Numbered from the stretch's first letter, positions 26,897-34,960 are shown. The stretch: 64,000 bases of DNA from Curtobacterium sp. VKM Ac-2865 (GCF_015350905.1 NZ_JADKRZ010000004.1:263924-327923), one strand, 5' to 3'. The notes: a model not told the origin generated them from the letters alone. Made by a program: numbers and translations.

Positions 26897-26957
26897 CGGG
26901 GTCGGGCGGCCCCGTCGCTCGGCTGGCACCGTGGCGGCGGCGCGTAGCGTCCGTGGC

Positions 26958-27743
26958 ATGACCACGACCGACGACGTCCTCGCCACAGTCCCCGAACCCG
27001 CAGGTGCCGACATCCGTGTCGAGCCCGTCCGCTACGACCACGAGGGGACGGCCCTCGCCGGCGTCCTCGCGAAGGACCACGCCGTGTCCGGCCCCCGCCC
27101 GGCGGTGCTCGTCATCCACGACTGGCACGGGGTGAACGAGCACGTCGAGGCCCGCGTCACGATGCTCGCGCGACTGGGCTACGTGGCCTTGGGCGCCGAC
27201 GTCTACGGCGAGGGCGTCCGCCCCGGCGACGACACCGCGGCCGAGGTCGCCGGCTCGTTCTACCAGGACCTGCCGCTCATGCGGGCCCGGGTGCAGGCGG
27301 GTCTCGACCGGCTCCGCGAGGACCCTGACGTCGACCACTCCCGGATCGTCGTGATGGGCTACTGCTTCGGCGGCTCGGCGGCGCTCGAACTCGCGCGCAC
27401 CGGTGCCGACCTGGCCGGCGCGGTGTCGTTCCACGGCGGCCTGATCGCCCACGACCCCTCCGACGCGGCCCAGATCCGCACGAAGCTGCTCGTGCTCACC
27501 GGCGCGGCCGACCCCGTCGTGCCCGACGAGACCCTGCAGGCGTGGCAGGACGAGATGCGCGGGGCGCCCGAGGTCGACTGGCAGGTCGTCACGTACGCCG
27601 GGGCGATGCACGCCTTCGCCGTCCCCGGCACCGACGCTCCTGACCACGGCGCGCAGTACCAGGAGCGCGCCGACCGCCGCTCGTGGCAGGCGCTCCAGGT
27701 GTTCCTGGCCGAGGTGTTCGGCGAGGAGCCCAGCGTCGTCTGA
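26958..27743 (+). CDS. Dienelactone hydrolase family protein
   Basis: 261 residues, alpha/beta hydrolase fold. The nucleophile is Cys136 in GYCFGGS, with D185 in GAADPVVPD and H218 in AGAMHAFAVPG completing the triad, as in true dienelactone hydrolases. VIHDWHGVNEH forms the oxyanion region. Known members open dienelactones in chlorocatechol breakdown, but many act on other esters, and no aromatic-degradation genes are nearby. TAGCGT lies seven bases before the ATG: a likely leaderless transcript. Confidence 0.88.
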   Translation: MTTTDDVLATVPEPAGADIRVEPVRYDHEGTALAGVLAKDHAVSGPRPAVLVIHDWHGVNEHVEARVTMLARLGYVALGADVYGEGVRPGDDTAAEVAGSFYQDLPLMRARVQAGLDRLREDPDVDHSRIVVMGYCFGGSAALELARTGADLAGAVSFHGGLIAHDPSDAAQIRTKLLVLTGAADPVVPDETLQAWQDEMRGAPEVDWQVVTYAGAMHAFAVPGTDAPDHGAQYQERADRRSWQALQVFLAEVFGEEPSVV

Positions 27744-27794
27744 CCGGTCCCCGAGCCGGGCGACACGCCGACCTCGGCGTCGAGCCCGGCTCGA

Positions 27795-27824
27795 TTGGCG
27801 CGGGGGCCGCACCTGTTGTAGAGT
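27795..27824 (+). promoter_or_regulatory. Promoter of tRNA-Arg
   Basis: TTGGCG (27795-27800), an 18-bp spacer and TAGAGT (27819-27824). The mature tRNA begins 26 nt later. Confidence 0.65.
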
Positions 27825-27849
27825 CTTCCACGGCCGCTTCGGCAGCCAT

Positions 27850-27922
27850 GCGCTCGTAGCTCAATGGATAGAGCATCTGACTACGGATCAGAAGGTTGGG
27901 GGTTCGAGTCCCTTCGAGCGCA
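27850..27922 (+). tRNA. tRNA-Arg (anticodon ACG)
   Basis: GCGCTCG pairs with CGAGCGC, discriminator A. Anticodon stem TCTGA/TCAGA with loop CTACGGA gives ACG, read as ICG after deamination. D-arm AGCTCAATGGATAGAGC and T-loop GTTCGAGTC are canonical. No CCA encoded. Confidence 0.96.
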
Positions 27923-27956
27923 CAGGGCTGGCATCGCCAGCAGGGAACACCGAACA

Positions 27957-27991
27957 GACGAAAGGCCCCGGCATCGCCGGGGCCTTTCGTC
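27957..27991. terminator. Bidirectional terminator after tRNA-Arg
   Basis: GACGAAAGGCCCCGGC and GCCGGGGCCTTTCGTC form a perfect 16-bp stem with a 3-nt loop and a TTT on each strand. It serves the tRNA and the convergent small gene. Confidence 0.9.
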
Positions 27992-28014
27992 GTGCTGCCG
28001 TCAGAACGACAGGT

Positions 28015-28200
28015 TCAGGCCTGGTCGTTCTCCGGGGCCGCGGGCTCGCCGCCGGAGTCGACGTCGCTGTCCTGGTCCGGGTCCTCGGTCGCGTTGCCGG
28101 TGCTCGACCCGTCGCCGAGGTCGGCGGTCCGCTGCCGCTCCTCGTCGCTGACATCGGTCGAGCCGTCGGGTGCTGCCTGTCCTGTGCTGTCGTCGCTCAT
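28015..28200 (-). CDS. Small acidic protein of unknown function
   Basis: 61 residues, very rich in Asp, Ser and Gly (MSDDSTGQAAPDG ... DPDQDSDVDSGGEPAAPEN), no hydrophobic stretch, probably disordered. Codon choice and the convergent terminator support a real gene. TAGCGT sits exactly seven bases before the ATG, the same leaderless signal seen at the dienelactone hydrolase. Function unknown. Confidence 0.6.
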   Translation of the reverse strand: MSDDSTGQAAPDGSTDVSDEERQRTADLGDGSSTGNATEDPDQDSDVDSGGEPAAPENDQA

Positions 28201-28239
28201 GGTGCGGACGCTACGCGCCCCGGCACGAGTGGGTCGCAG

Positions 28240-28956
28240 CTACTGGGAGACGTCGCGGTCCAGGCGGTCGAGCAGGGCCTCGAGGGAGACCTCGAACTCC
28301 TCGTCGCTGCGGTCCTCGCTGAGCAGTCCCCGGAGTCGCCGGACCTCGGGGGCGACGTCGAGGGACATGCTGCCGTCGCCCTGGGGGACCTCGGCACCAC
28401 CCTCGTCGAGCGGTTCCTCGGCCGGGCCGGCCTCGGCGCCCCGGACCACGGACTGCAGCAGGAGCTGTCCGAGCAGGAAGCTGCTGAACGCCCGGTAGGC
28501 GTCGACGGCTCGGGTGTCGGAGAACCCCGCCGTCGTCATGGCGCTGAGGAAGGTGTTCACGACCTCGACGCTGCGGAGCGGTGGGCGGAGCCACGGTGCG
28601 GCGGGGTGCCGGGTCGCCACGAGCGGGAAGGCCTTCGGGTGGTCGGTGGCGATCCGGCGGACCTCGTGCGCGACGGTCTGCAGGAACGCCTGCCAGTGGT
28701 CGCCCTCGGCCTCGTCGAGCCGGGCGGTGAGCTCGCTCATGAGCGAGGCGACGACGCCCTCGAGCAGGTCTTCCTTGCCGTGCACGTACCGGTAGAGGGA
28801 CATGGCCTCGACCCCGAGCTGCTGGGCGAGGGAGCGCATCGACAGGCCGGAGGGACCCGACTCGTCGATCTGGGTCAGCGCCGCCGCGATGATCAGGTCA
28901 CGGCTGAGCCGCGGACCGCCGGAACCGGACCGGGTCGACTTCGTGCGTTCCGCCAC
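28240..28956 (-). CDS. TetR/AcrR-family repressor with TetR-C-like domain
   Basis: 238 residues from a GTG. DNA-binding domain at about 17-65: LIIAAALTQIDESG then MRSLAQQLGVEAMSLYRYV and HGKEDLLEG. The C-terminal domain resembles the tetracycline-repressor type that binds amphipathic drugs. The gap to the divergent PRC-barrel gene contains a double palindrome at 29039-29077, about 80 bp from this start, so autoregulation and control of the divergent gene are likely. No drug pump is adjacent, so the effector is unclear. Confidence 0.85.
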   Translation of the reverse strand: MAERTKSTRSGSGGPRLSRDLIIAAALTQIDESGPSGLSMRSLAQQLGVEAMSLYRYVHGKEDLLEGVVASLMSELTARLDEAEGDHWQAFLQTVAHEVRRIATDHPKAFPLVATRHPAAPWLRPPLRSVEVVNTFLSAMTTAGFSDTRAVDAYRAFSSFLLGQLLLQSVVRGAEAGPAEEPLDEGGAEVPQGDGSMSLDVAPEVRRLRGLLSEDRSDEEFEVSLEALLDRLDRDVSQ

Positions 28957-29038
28957 GGGAGTGCCTCACAGATCTGCCGTCCACCGGCTGCGGTGTGCTC
29001 CCGGAAGTCCACCGGACGCAGTCCTCCACGATAGCCCG

Positions 29039-29077
29039 ACTTACGTTGTAAGCTCCGACTCGGCTTACACCGTAAGT
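29039..29077. promoter_or_regulatory. Double palindromic operator, probably for the adjacent TetR protein
   Basis: ACTTACGTTGTAAGC (29039-29053) and GCTTACACCGTAAGT (29063-29077) are inverted copies separated by 9 bp. Each is itself a palindrome of the form CTTACnnnGTAAG. Centre-to-centre distance is 24 bp, suitable for two dimers. The flanking DNA is GC-rich, so these A/T-bearing words stand out. Assignment to the neighbouring TetR gene is by position. Confidence 0.75.
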
Positions 29078-29220
29078 CACCCGAGGTGGTACCAGTGGCG
29101 GCACGCGGAGACCCGTCCGCGTTCTCTGCCCCACAGCGTCATCGAGCTCCACCCGAGCGGCCGCCTCGTCTCTCCTCACACCGAACCCGGTGCACCATGC
29201 CGGGGAACAGGAGCACCACC

Positions 29221-30132
29221 ATGATCGACAGCAGCACCGTCAACCAGCTCGTCGGCGCCGACGTGTACGGCAGCGACGACGCCAAGATCGGCACCGTCGG
29301 ACAGGTCTACGTCGACAACGACACCCAGGCCCCGACCTGGGTCACCATCCGCACCGGGCTGTTCGGCACCTCGGAGTCGTTCGCGCCGCTCGACGACGCG
29401 ACCTTCGACGGCAGCGCTGTGCACGTCACGCACGACAAGGCCTTCGTCAAGGACGCACCCCGCGTCGACGCCGACGGCGAGCTCGACCCGTCTGAAGAGC
29501 AGGCGCTGTACTCGTACTACGGCAACGGCGACGTCGCCACCCACGGCGCCCCGGCCGAGTCCCCGCTGTACGACCAGGACGCCGACCGCGGCGTGGACGC
29601 ACAGCGCACCGACCCCCAGCGCACCGACGCCCAGCACACGACCGACCAGCGCACCGACGAGCACGGCACGAACGAGCACGGCACCCAGGGGCACGACACC
29701 TCCGGCCCGACCACGGACGACGCCATGACCCGCTCGGAGGAGCGTCTCCACGTCGGCACCGAGCGTGTCGAGGCCGGTCGCGCCCGCCTGCGGAAGCACG
29801 TCGTCACCGAGAACGTCACGACGAACGTGCCGGTCAGCCACGAGGAGGTCACGCTCTCCCGCGAGCCGATCACCGACGCGAACGCCGCCGACGCCCTGGC
29901 CGGCCCGGACCTCAGCGAGGAGGAGCACGAAGTCGTCCTCACCGAGGAGCGCGTCGTCACCGCCAAGGAGACCGTCCCCGTCGAGCGCGTCAGCCTCGGC
30001 ACCGAGACCGTCACCGAGCAGCAGACGGTCAACGAGGACGTCGCGCACGAGGAGATCGAGCTCGTCGAGCCCGGCACTGAGGGCACGACGACGACCGACA
30101 CGTCGGCCGTCGACCGCGACGCCCGCTCCTAG
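29221..30132 (+). CDS. PRC-barrel and DUF2382 domain protein
   Basis: 303 residues; ATG preceded by CAGGAG. Residues 5-85 are a PRC-barrel (VGADVYGSDDAKIGTVGQVY). A hydrophilic linker with repeated RTD/HGT words (120-165) leads to a DUF2382 domain from about 168: SEERLHVGTERVEAGRARL, VTENVTTNVPV and HEEVTLSREP. No signal peptide; likely soluble. The family is widespread in stress-tolerant bacteria and its activity is not known. First of three genes (with those at 30263 and 31119) that look like one stress module. Confidence 0.85.
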   Translation: MIDSSTVNQLVGADVYGSDDAKIGTVGQVYVDNDTQAPTWVTIRTGLFGTSESFAPLDDATFDGSAVHVTHDKAFVKDAPRVDADGELDPSEEQALYSYYGNGDVATHGAPAESPLYDQDADRGVDAQRTDPQRTDAQHTTDQRTDEHGTNEHGTQGHDTSGPTTDDAMTRSEERLHVGTERVEAGRARLRKHVVTENVTTNVPVSHEEVTLSREPITDANAADALAGPDLSEEEHEVVLTEERVVTAKETVPVERVSLGTETVTEQQTVNEDVAHEEIELVEPGTEGTTTTDTSAVDRDARS

Positions 30133-30141
30133 GCACTGACC

Positions 30142-30179
30142 GCGGGCGACCGGCCGGCACCCTCCGGCCGGTCGCCCGC
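30142..30179. terminator. Perfect 16-bp hairpin after the PRC-barrel gene
   Basis: GCGGGCGACCGGCCGG and CCGGCCGGTCGCCCGC flank CACCCT, starting 9 nt after the stop. Confidence 0.75.
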
Positions 30180-30262
30180 CTCCCTGCACGCTGCACCACC
30201 CGATCGCTGCACCCGCACGCGACGCCCCGCGCCATGCGCCCTGCGCCCGAGAGGCCACCCCC

Positions 30263-31033
30263 ATGAACTTCCCCGCTGCCCTGCAGAACGGACTCGCCGC
30301 GGTCATCGCGTTCGTCCCGCTCGCACTCCTGTTCCTGCTCATCCTCGTCGTCGGCCTCATCGTCGCGAAGCTCATCGAGAAGGGCCTGTCGCGGCTGCTG
30401 ACGAAGGTCGGCTTCGACCGTGCCGTCGAGCGCGGCGGCATCAAGAAGGCGCTCGCGAACTCGAAGCTCGACGCCTCCGACATCGTGTCGAAGATCATCT
30501 ACTACACGCTGGTGCTGTTCGTGCTCCAGTTCGCGTTCGGTGTCTTCGGACAGAACCCGGTCAGCGACCTGCTCGCGGCCATCATCGGCTTCCTGCCGAA
30601 GATCATCGTCGCGATCATCATCATCGTGATCGCCGCCGCGATCGCCGCCGGTGTGAAGGGCCTGATCCAGAACACCCTCGGCGGCCTGTCCTACGGAAAG
30701 GTCCTCGCCAACGTCGCCGCCGTGTTCATCCTGTTCCTCGGGGCGACGGCCGCGCTGAACCAGGTCGGCATCGCCACGACGGTCACGACCCCGATCCTCA
30801 TCGCCGTGCTCGCGATCGTCGCCGGCGTCATCATCGTCGGTGCTGGTGGCGGGCTCATCAAGCCGATGCAGCAGCGCTGGGAGTCGATCCTGACGAAGGC
30901 CGAGGCCGAGGCGCCGAAGATCCAGCAGCACGCGCAGAACGCCCCGTCCGTCACCGAGCAGGCCAAGCAGGCTGCTGCCACGGCGAAGCAGGCCGGTCAG
31001 TCGTCGACCAGCAGCGCCCACCGCGCTCGCTGA
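30263..31033 (+). CDS. Conserved TM-helix membrane protein, mechanosensitive-channel-like
   Basis: 256 residues with about five TM helices (15-40, 75-95, 108-130, 150-170, 178-200). The amphipathic stretch AKLIEKGLSRLLTKVGFDRA after TM1 and the final soluble helical tail match the family of MscS-related conserved-TM-helix proteins (CmpX-like). The tail is Ala/Gln/Lys-rich. These proteins are linked to osmotic or envelope stress; channel activity here is inferred. It lies between two DUF2382 genes, on the same strand, which supports a stress-response role. Confidence 0.75.
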   Translation: MNFPAALQNGLAAVIAFVPLALLFLLILVVGLIVAKLIEKGLSRLLTKVGFDRAVERGGIKKALANSKLDASDIVSKIIYYTLVLFVLQFAFGVFGQNPVSDLLAAIIGFLPKIIVAIIIIVIAAAIAAGVKGLIQNTLGGLSYGKVLANVAAVFILFLGATAALNQVGIATTVTTPILIAVLAIVAGVIIVGAGGGLIKPMQQRWESILTKAEAEAPKIQQHAQNAPSVTEQAKQAAATAKQAGQSSTSSAHRAR

Positions 31034-31050
31034 TCACCAACACCGTGCGT

Positions 31051-31076
31051 CGGCCCCGCTCCTACGAGCGGGGCCG
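31051..31076 (+). terminator. Terminator hairpin after TM-helix gene
   Basis: CGGCCCCGCTC and GAGCGGGGCCG form an 11-bp perfect stem with a CTAC loop, 17 nt past the stop. Confidence 0.75.
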
Positions 31077-31118
31077 TCGCGCGTCCTCGCACCACCTCGC
31101 AGCGCATCGGAGCAGCCC

Positions 31119-31550
31119 ATGACCGACCGTCACGTCCCACAGCCCACTTCCGGTGACGACGCCCCGGAGGTCGCCGTGGTCCGCCACGAGGAACACCTCC
31201 TGGTCGGCACCGAGGTGCACGCGACCGAGCGGGTCCGGCTCGAGCGGTACATCGTCACCGAGCAGCGGACGATCACCGTCGACGTCCGCCGCGAGGAGGT
31301 CCGGCTCACCCGCGAGCCCGTCGCCGACGGCCCGGCCCTGCCCGCGGACAGCCCGGCACCGACCCGGGAACCGATCGTGGTGGTCCTCCACCAGGAGCAG
31401 GTCGTCGTGTCGAAGCGGATCGTGCCGGTCGAACGCGTGACGCTCACGGTGCACACCGTCGCCGAGGACCGCCCGGTCGACGCGGTGCTCCGGCACGAGG
31501 AGGCCACCACCGACCAGGTCACCACCCGGGGACCCGGAACGCGCCGCTGA
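31119..31550 (+). CDS. DUF2382 domain protein
   Basis: 143 residues consisting almost only of the DUF2382 domain: VRHEEHLLVGTEVHATERVR, YIVTEQRTITVDVRREEV, LTREP and a second half VVLHQEQVVVSKRIVPVERV. It is a shorter relative of the C-terminal half of the protein at 29221. No signal or TM segment. Function unknown; probably a stress-associated soluble protein. Confidence 0.8.
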   Translation: MTDRHVPQPTSGDDAPEVAVVRHEEHLLVGTEVHATERVRLERYIVTEQRTITVDVRREEVRLTREPVADGPALPADSPAPTREPIVVVLHQEQVVVSKRIVPVERVTLTVHTVAEDRPVDAVLRHEEATTDQVTTRGPGTRR

Positions 31551-31604
31551 GCGACGGACGGCGGATCGCGGACAGCAGGCGCACATGGCCCCGCACCGCG
31601 GCAG

Positions 31605-31644
31605 GCCGTCAGGCCGGCAGGCCGTCAGGCCGTCAGGCCGTCAG
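31605..31644. repeat. Five tandem copies of an 8-bp repeat
   Basis: GCCGTCAG, with one GCCGGCAG variant, repeated from 31605 to 31644. The stop codon of the AraC-like gene lies within it, so slippage here would change the C-terminus of that protein. Confidence 0.75.
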
Positions 31645-32244
31645 CGCCTCCGTGTCGGACGCGACCTCCGAGCCTCCGTCCCGGTCCGCGTGGTCGAGGC
31701 GACCACGTGTCTGGGTGGGCGTCTCGCCGTACCGCTCGCGGTAGGCCGCTGCGAACCGACCCTGGTTCGAGAACCCCCACTTCGACGCGATCTGTCCGAC
31801 GGAGGTCCGGCTGTCGACCAGCAGCTGCGCGTGGGCACCGGAGAGCCGTGCATCGCGCACGTACTCCATCGGCGTCAGGTCGAGTGCGCGGCGGAACGCG
31901 AGCTGGAGCGCCCGCGGGGAGGAACCCGCGGCGGTGGCGACCTCGACGGCCGTCAGGTGGTCGAGCAGGTTCGCCTGGATGAACGCGACGGCACGGCGGA
32001 CCGTGCGCGGTGCCCCGTGCTCGTCGAGCTCGCGTCGCAACGCGGCGGGGACCACGGTCGCGGCGGACTCCAGGTACGCCGACGCGACCGCGCGCACGTC
32101 GTCCGAACTGCCGACGGGGTGGGTGTCGAGGACGAAGCGGACGTGTGCCGAGACGTGCGCCCAGTACTGGGTCAGGACGGCGTCGGACTCGGTCGGACGC
32201 GGAAGAGGATCGCGGTGGGTCGGGATGCTGTCGCCTCTACGCAC
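31633..32244 (-). CDS. AraC-family transcriptional regulator (start uncertain)
   Basis: About 203 residues from the GTG at 32244. The C-terminal ~100 residues are an AraC/XylS double helix-turn-helix: LTAVEVATAAGSSPRALQLAF, TPMEYVRDARLSGAHAQLL, then VGQIASKWGFSNQGRFAAAY with RERYGETP. The N-terminal part is short and matches no sensor domain I know. The chosen start lacks a ribosome site, and a run of nine Gs just upstream makes a frame error possible. It follows the sigma factor gene on the same strand, about 100 bp away. Confidence 0.75.
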   Translation of the reverse strand: MRRGDSIPTHRDPLPRPTESDAVLTQYWAHVSAHVRFVLDTHPVGSSDDVRAVASAYLESAATVVPAALRRELDEHGAPRTVRRAVAFIQANLLDHLTAVEVATAAGSSPRALQLAFRRALDLTPMEYVRDARLSGAHAQLLVDSRTSVGQIASKWGFSNQGRFAAAYRERYGETPTQTRGRLDHADRDGGSEVASDTEALTA

Positions 32245-32342
32245 CGGGGGGGGAGAGGCGCCGCGCAGATGCGTGAGGACGGGACCAGCAACGACGTTGC
32301 CTGCGGAGCGTACCGCAGGCGCCCACCGGCCGTCGGTGCCGG

Positions 32343-32924
32343 TCACCGCCAGAGCGCGAGGTCGGTCTCGAGCACCAGACGGGCCCGTGCGAGCAGGCCC
32401 CTGACCGTCGACTTCGGCACGCCGAGCTCCATCCCGATCTCGTCGTAGCTGCTGCCGCGCAGGTGCCGCAGCTCCCAGCACCGTCGCTGCACGGCGGGCA
32501 TCCGGTCGAGCACGCGCCGTGCCTCCGCGACGAGCGACGCCCGTTCGGCGACGGCGTCCGGGGCGTGCTCCACGGCGGCCCGGATCGTGTCCTGCAGGTC
32601 GCCCGGTCGCTGGCGGCCGGCGCCGCGCAGGCGGTCGTAGCTGCGTCGCCGCGCGGTCGTGACGAGCCACCCGACGATCGCTGCGCCGTCGAGCACGCTG
32701 TCGAGCCGGGTCCACGCGGCGATGAAGGTCTCCTGCACGACGTCGTCGGCGTCGCTGGAGCTCCGGAGGATGCCGTGCACCACGCCGTGGAGCAGTGCCG
32801 AGTGCCGACGCATGAGCTCGCCGAACGCCCGCTCGTCCCCGCCGGCGGCCCGGAGCACGAGCAGGTCGTCGGGGTCCGGCGTCGTCGGGCGGTCCAGGGC
32901 GGGGCGAGGGGCGGTGGTGAGCAT
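32343..32924 (-). CDS. RNA polymerase ECF sigma factor
   Basis: 193 residues from the ATG at 32924. Region 2 is SSSDADDVVQETFIAAWTRL (about 53-72); region 4 ends LRGSSYDEIGMELGVPKSTVRG, a helix-turn-helix for the -35 box. No dedicated anti-sigma gene follows it; an AraC-like gene does. It is divergent from the YceI-sigma-anti-sigma operon, so two ECF factors lie back to back. Whether one controls the other is unknown. Confidence 0.85.
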   Translation of the reverse strand: MLTTAPRPALDRPTTPDPDDLLVLRAAGGDERAFGELMRRHSALLHGVVHGILRSSSDADDVVQETFIAAWTRLDSVLDGAAIVGWLVTTARRRSYDRLRGAGRQRPGDLQDTIRAAVEHAPDAVAERASLVAEARRVLDRMPAVQRRCWELRHLRGSSYDEIGMELGVPKSTVRGLLARARLVLETDLALWR

Positions 32925-33021
32925 GCGTGTTCCGGTCTTCCAGTGACGGTGTGTGCATGCTTCGGAACCGGCGTCCTTGGTGGTGGTCCACCCGGATACC
33001 CCAGTCCACGGGACCAGCGGT

Positions 33022-33046
33022 GAACGATCCGCCGCCCTGTCTCGTC
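33022..33046 (+). promoter_or_regulatory. Candidate ECF-sigma promoter for the YceI operon
   Basis: GAAC (33022-33025) and CGTC (33043-33046) are 17 bp apart, the usual -35 AAC / -10 CGTC layout of ECF promoters. The predicted start of transcription falls at or just before the ATG at 33055, which has no Shine-Dalgarno sequence. Confidence 0.5.
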
Positions 33047-33054
33047 GTCCGGGT

Positions 33055-33744
33055 ATGGGACTTCGTACACGCACCAAGGTCATCATCGGCATCACCACCG
33101 GCGTCGTCGTGGTCGGCGCCGCCGCCCTGATCGGCGGCCCGCTCATCTACGCGAACGTCGTCAACGGACAGGCCGCCGCCGCACCGAGCCTCGCGCCGAG
33201 CTCGTCCGCCACCCTCGACGCCTCCGACGCGGACGGCACCTGGACGAGCCGCGACACGTCGTACGCCGGCTACCGGGTGCACGAGGTCCTGCAGGGGCAG
33301 GATGTGAACGTGGTCGGACGGACGAAGCAGGTCGAGGCAGATGCCACCGTCGACGGCGGGCAGCTCCGGAAGGCCACCGTGACCGTGCAGGTCGCCAAGA
33401 TCAGCACGCCCGAGGCGGCCCGTGACGCCTACTTCCGGTCGAAGGCCCTCGAGACCGACCAGTTCCCGACCGCCACCTTCACGGTGACGAAGCCGGTCGA
33501 CGTGTCGAAGGCGCTGGCCGGCACCACGCAGGACGTCTCGCTGACCGGGACGATGGACCTGCACGGGGTCCAGAAGCCCGTGACCGCCGACGCCCAGGTC
33601 GCCGTCGGCAAGGACGGCACCGTGCAGGTCGCCGGTTCCGTGCCGGTCACCTTCGCCGACTACGGCGTGACGGCACCCTCGCTCGGCTTCGTGACCGTGG
33701 ACGGGAAGGGCTCCGTGGAGTTCTCCCTCGACCTGGCGCGGTGA
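33055..33744 (+). CDS. Membrane-anchored YceI-family protein
   Basis: 229 residues. One N-terminal TM or signal segment (KVIIGITTGVVVVGAAALIG) precedes a lipocalin-like YceI domain: GTWTSRDTSYAGYRVHEVL, VNVVGRTKQVEADATVDGG, ARDAYFRSKALETDQFPTAT and FSLDLAR at the end. YceI proteins bind isoprenoid chains such as polyprenyl-phosphate or quinone precursors in an extracytoplasmic barrel. Its last bases overlap the GTG of the sigma factor gene, so it is co-regulated with the sigma/anti-sigma pair. Confidence 0.88.
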   Translation: MGLRTRTKVIIGITTGVVVVGAAALIGGPLIYANVVNGQAAAAPSLAPSSSATLDASDADGTWTSRDTSYAGYRVHEVLQGQDVNVVGRTKQVEADATVDGGQLRKATVTVQVAKISTPEAARDAYFRSKALETDQFPTATFTVTKPVDVSKALAGTTQDVSLTGTMDLHGVQKPVTADAQVAVGKDGTVQVAGSVPVTFADYGVTAPSLGFVTVDGKGSVEFSLDLAR

Positions 33745-34256
33745 CCGTGGCGAGCCGGTCCGCCGACGAACTGCTCGTGACGCTCCACCGTGAGCACGGC
33801 GACGCGCTCACCCGGTACGTCCGGCACCTGACGCGGGACGGCTCGACCGTCGACGACGTGGTCCAGGAGACGATGGTGCGTGCGTGGCAGCGCCCGGCGG
33901 TGCTCGAACGGCCGCCGGACAGCGTCCGCGCGTGGCTGTTCACCGTGGCGCGGAACCTGGTCGTCGACGACGCCCGCTCCGCCAGGAACCGGCGCGAGTA
34001 CGGCAGTGAGGAACCCGTGGACCGCGTCGAGGCCGACCGGACCGACGCCGTCCTCGACCGCATCGTGGTCGCGGACGCGCTCACGTCCCTGTCGCCCGAG
34101 CACCAGCGGGTCGTGGTCGACGCCTACTGGCTCGGCCACACCGTCCCGGAGATCGCCCGGCGACACGACATCCCCGAGGGCACCGCGAAGTCACGGCTGC
34201 ACTACGGGCTGCGGGCACTCCGGCTCGCACTGCAGGAACGAGGCGTGACCCGATGA
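33741..34256 (+). CDS. ECF sigma factor, SigK/SigL-like
   Basis: 171 residues from a GTG overlapping the yceI stop. Region 2 is STVDDVVQETMVRAWQRP (about 35-52); region 4 is SPEHQRVVVDAYWLGHTVPEIARRHDIPEGTAKSRLHYGLR in outline (key words VPEIARRHDIPEGTAKSR). It is translationally coupled to the anti-sigma gene (ATGA overlap). The trio YceI, sigma and RskA-like anti-sigma suggests an envelope stress circuit that regulates itself. Confidence 0.9.
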   Translation: MTVASRSADELLVTLHREHGDALTRYVRHLTRDGSTVDDVVQETMVRAWQRPAVLERPPDSVRAWLFTVARNLVVDDARSARNRREYGSEEPVDRVEADRTDAVLDRIVVADALTSLSPEHQRVVVDAYWLGHTVPEIARRHDIPEGTAKSRLHYGLRALRLALQERGVTR

Positions 34257-34960
34257 CCGAGGACCCCTACGCCGAGTGGGACGCCGCGTACGTGGTCGGC
34301 GCGCTGCCCCAGGACGAGCGGCTCGAGTACGAGCAGCACCTCGCCACGTGCGACCGCTGCTCGGCCGCCGTCGCCGAGCTCGCCGGTCTGCCCGGTCTGC
34401 TCGCGAAGCTCCCGGCCGACCAGGCGGTCGAGATCGCGGACGCGGACTGGAGGGACGTCCCGGCCTCCGAGAGCACCCTCGCCTCCGTCGCGCACCGCGT
34501 CCGCCACCGTCGGCACCGTCGTCGGGTCTGGGTCGCGGCCACCGCGGGCATCGCCGTCGTGGTCGCCGTGCTCGGCGGCCTCGCGGTCGGGACCGCTGCC
34601 GACCGCGGCACCGTGCAGGCCGGCCCGACGACGAGCGCCGTTCCCGGAGCCGACCAGTACGCGATGTCGGGACGGCAGGGCTTCGCGGTCGACCTCGCGG
34701 TGCAGGGCGCGTCGTGGGGGACGCGCTTCGACTGGGGCTGCTCGTACGGCGGCAAGGACTGGGCCGCGGACGGGTCGGTGATGTACGACCTCGTGGTGGT
34801 CCGGACGGACGGCAGGACGCAGACCGTCGGCACGTGGACGGCCGCAGGGCAGGACGCCCGCGGACTGGCGGCGACGACGGACATCCCGCGCGCCGACATC
34901 TCCGGAGTGCAGGTCCGCCTGCACGACGGTGGGCTCACGCTCGCCAGCGTCGACCTCTGA
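34253..34960 (+). CDS. RskA-like anti-sigma factor with zinc-finger N-terminus
   Basis: 235 residues. The N-terminal anti-sigma domain carries H29-x3-C33-x2-C36 in QHLATCDRCSAAV, the ZAS zinc motif. One TM helix (about 91-116) separates it from an extracytoplasmic domain with the RskA-type segment GWGLD-like WGTRFDWGCSYGGKDW and a C-terminal VQVRLHDGG. It should hold the sigma factor at the membrane until a signal triggers proteolysis. Overlaps the sigma gene by four bases. Confidence 0.9.
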   Translation: MTEDPYAEWDAAYVVGALPQDERLEYEQHLATCDRCSAAVAELAGLPGLLAKLPADQAVEIADADWRDVPASESTLASVAHRVRHRRHRRRVWVAATAGIAVVVAVLGGLAVGTAADRGTVQAGPTTSAVPGADQYAMSGRQGFAVDLAVQGASWGTRFDWGCSYGGKDWAADGSVMYDLVVVRTDGRTQTVGTWTAAGQDARGLAATTDIPRADISGVQVRLHDGGLTLASVDL

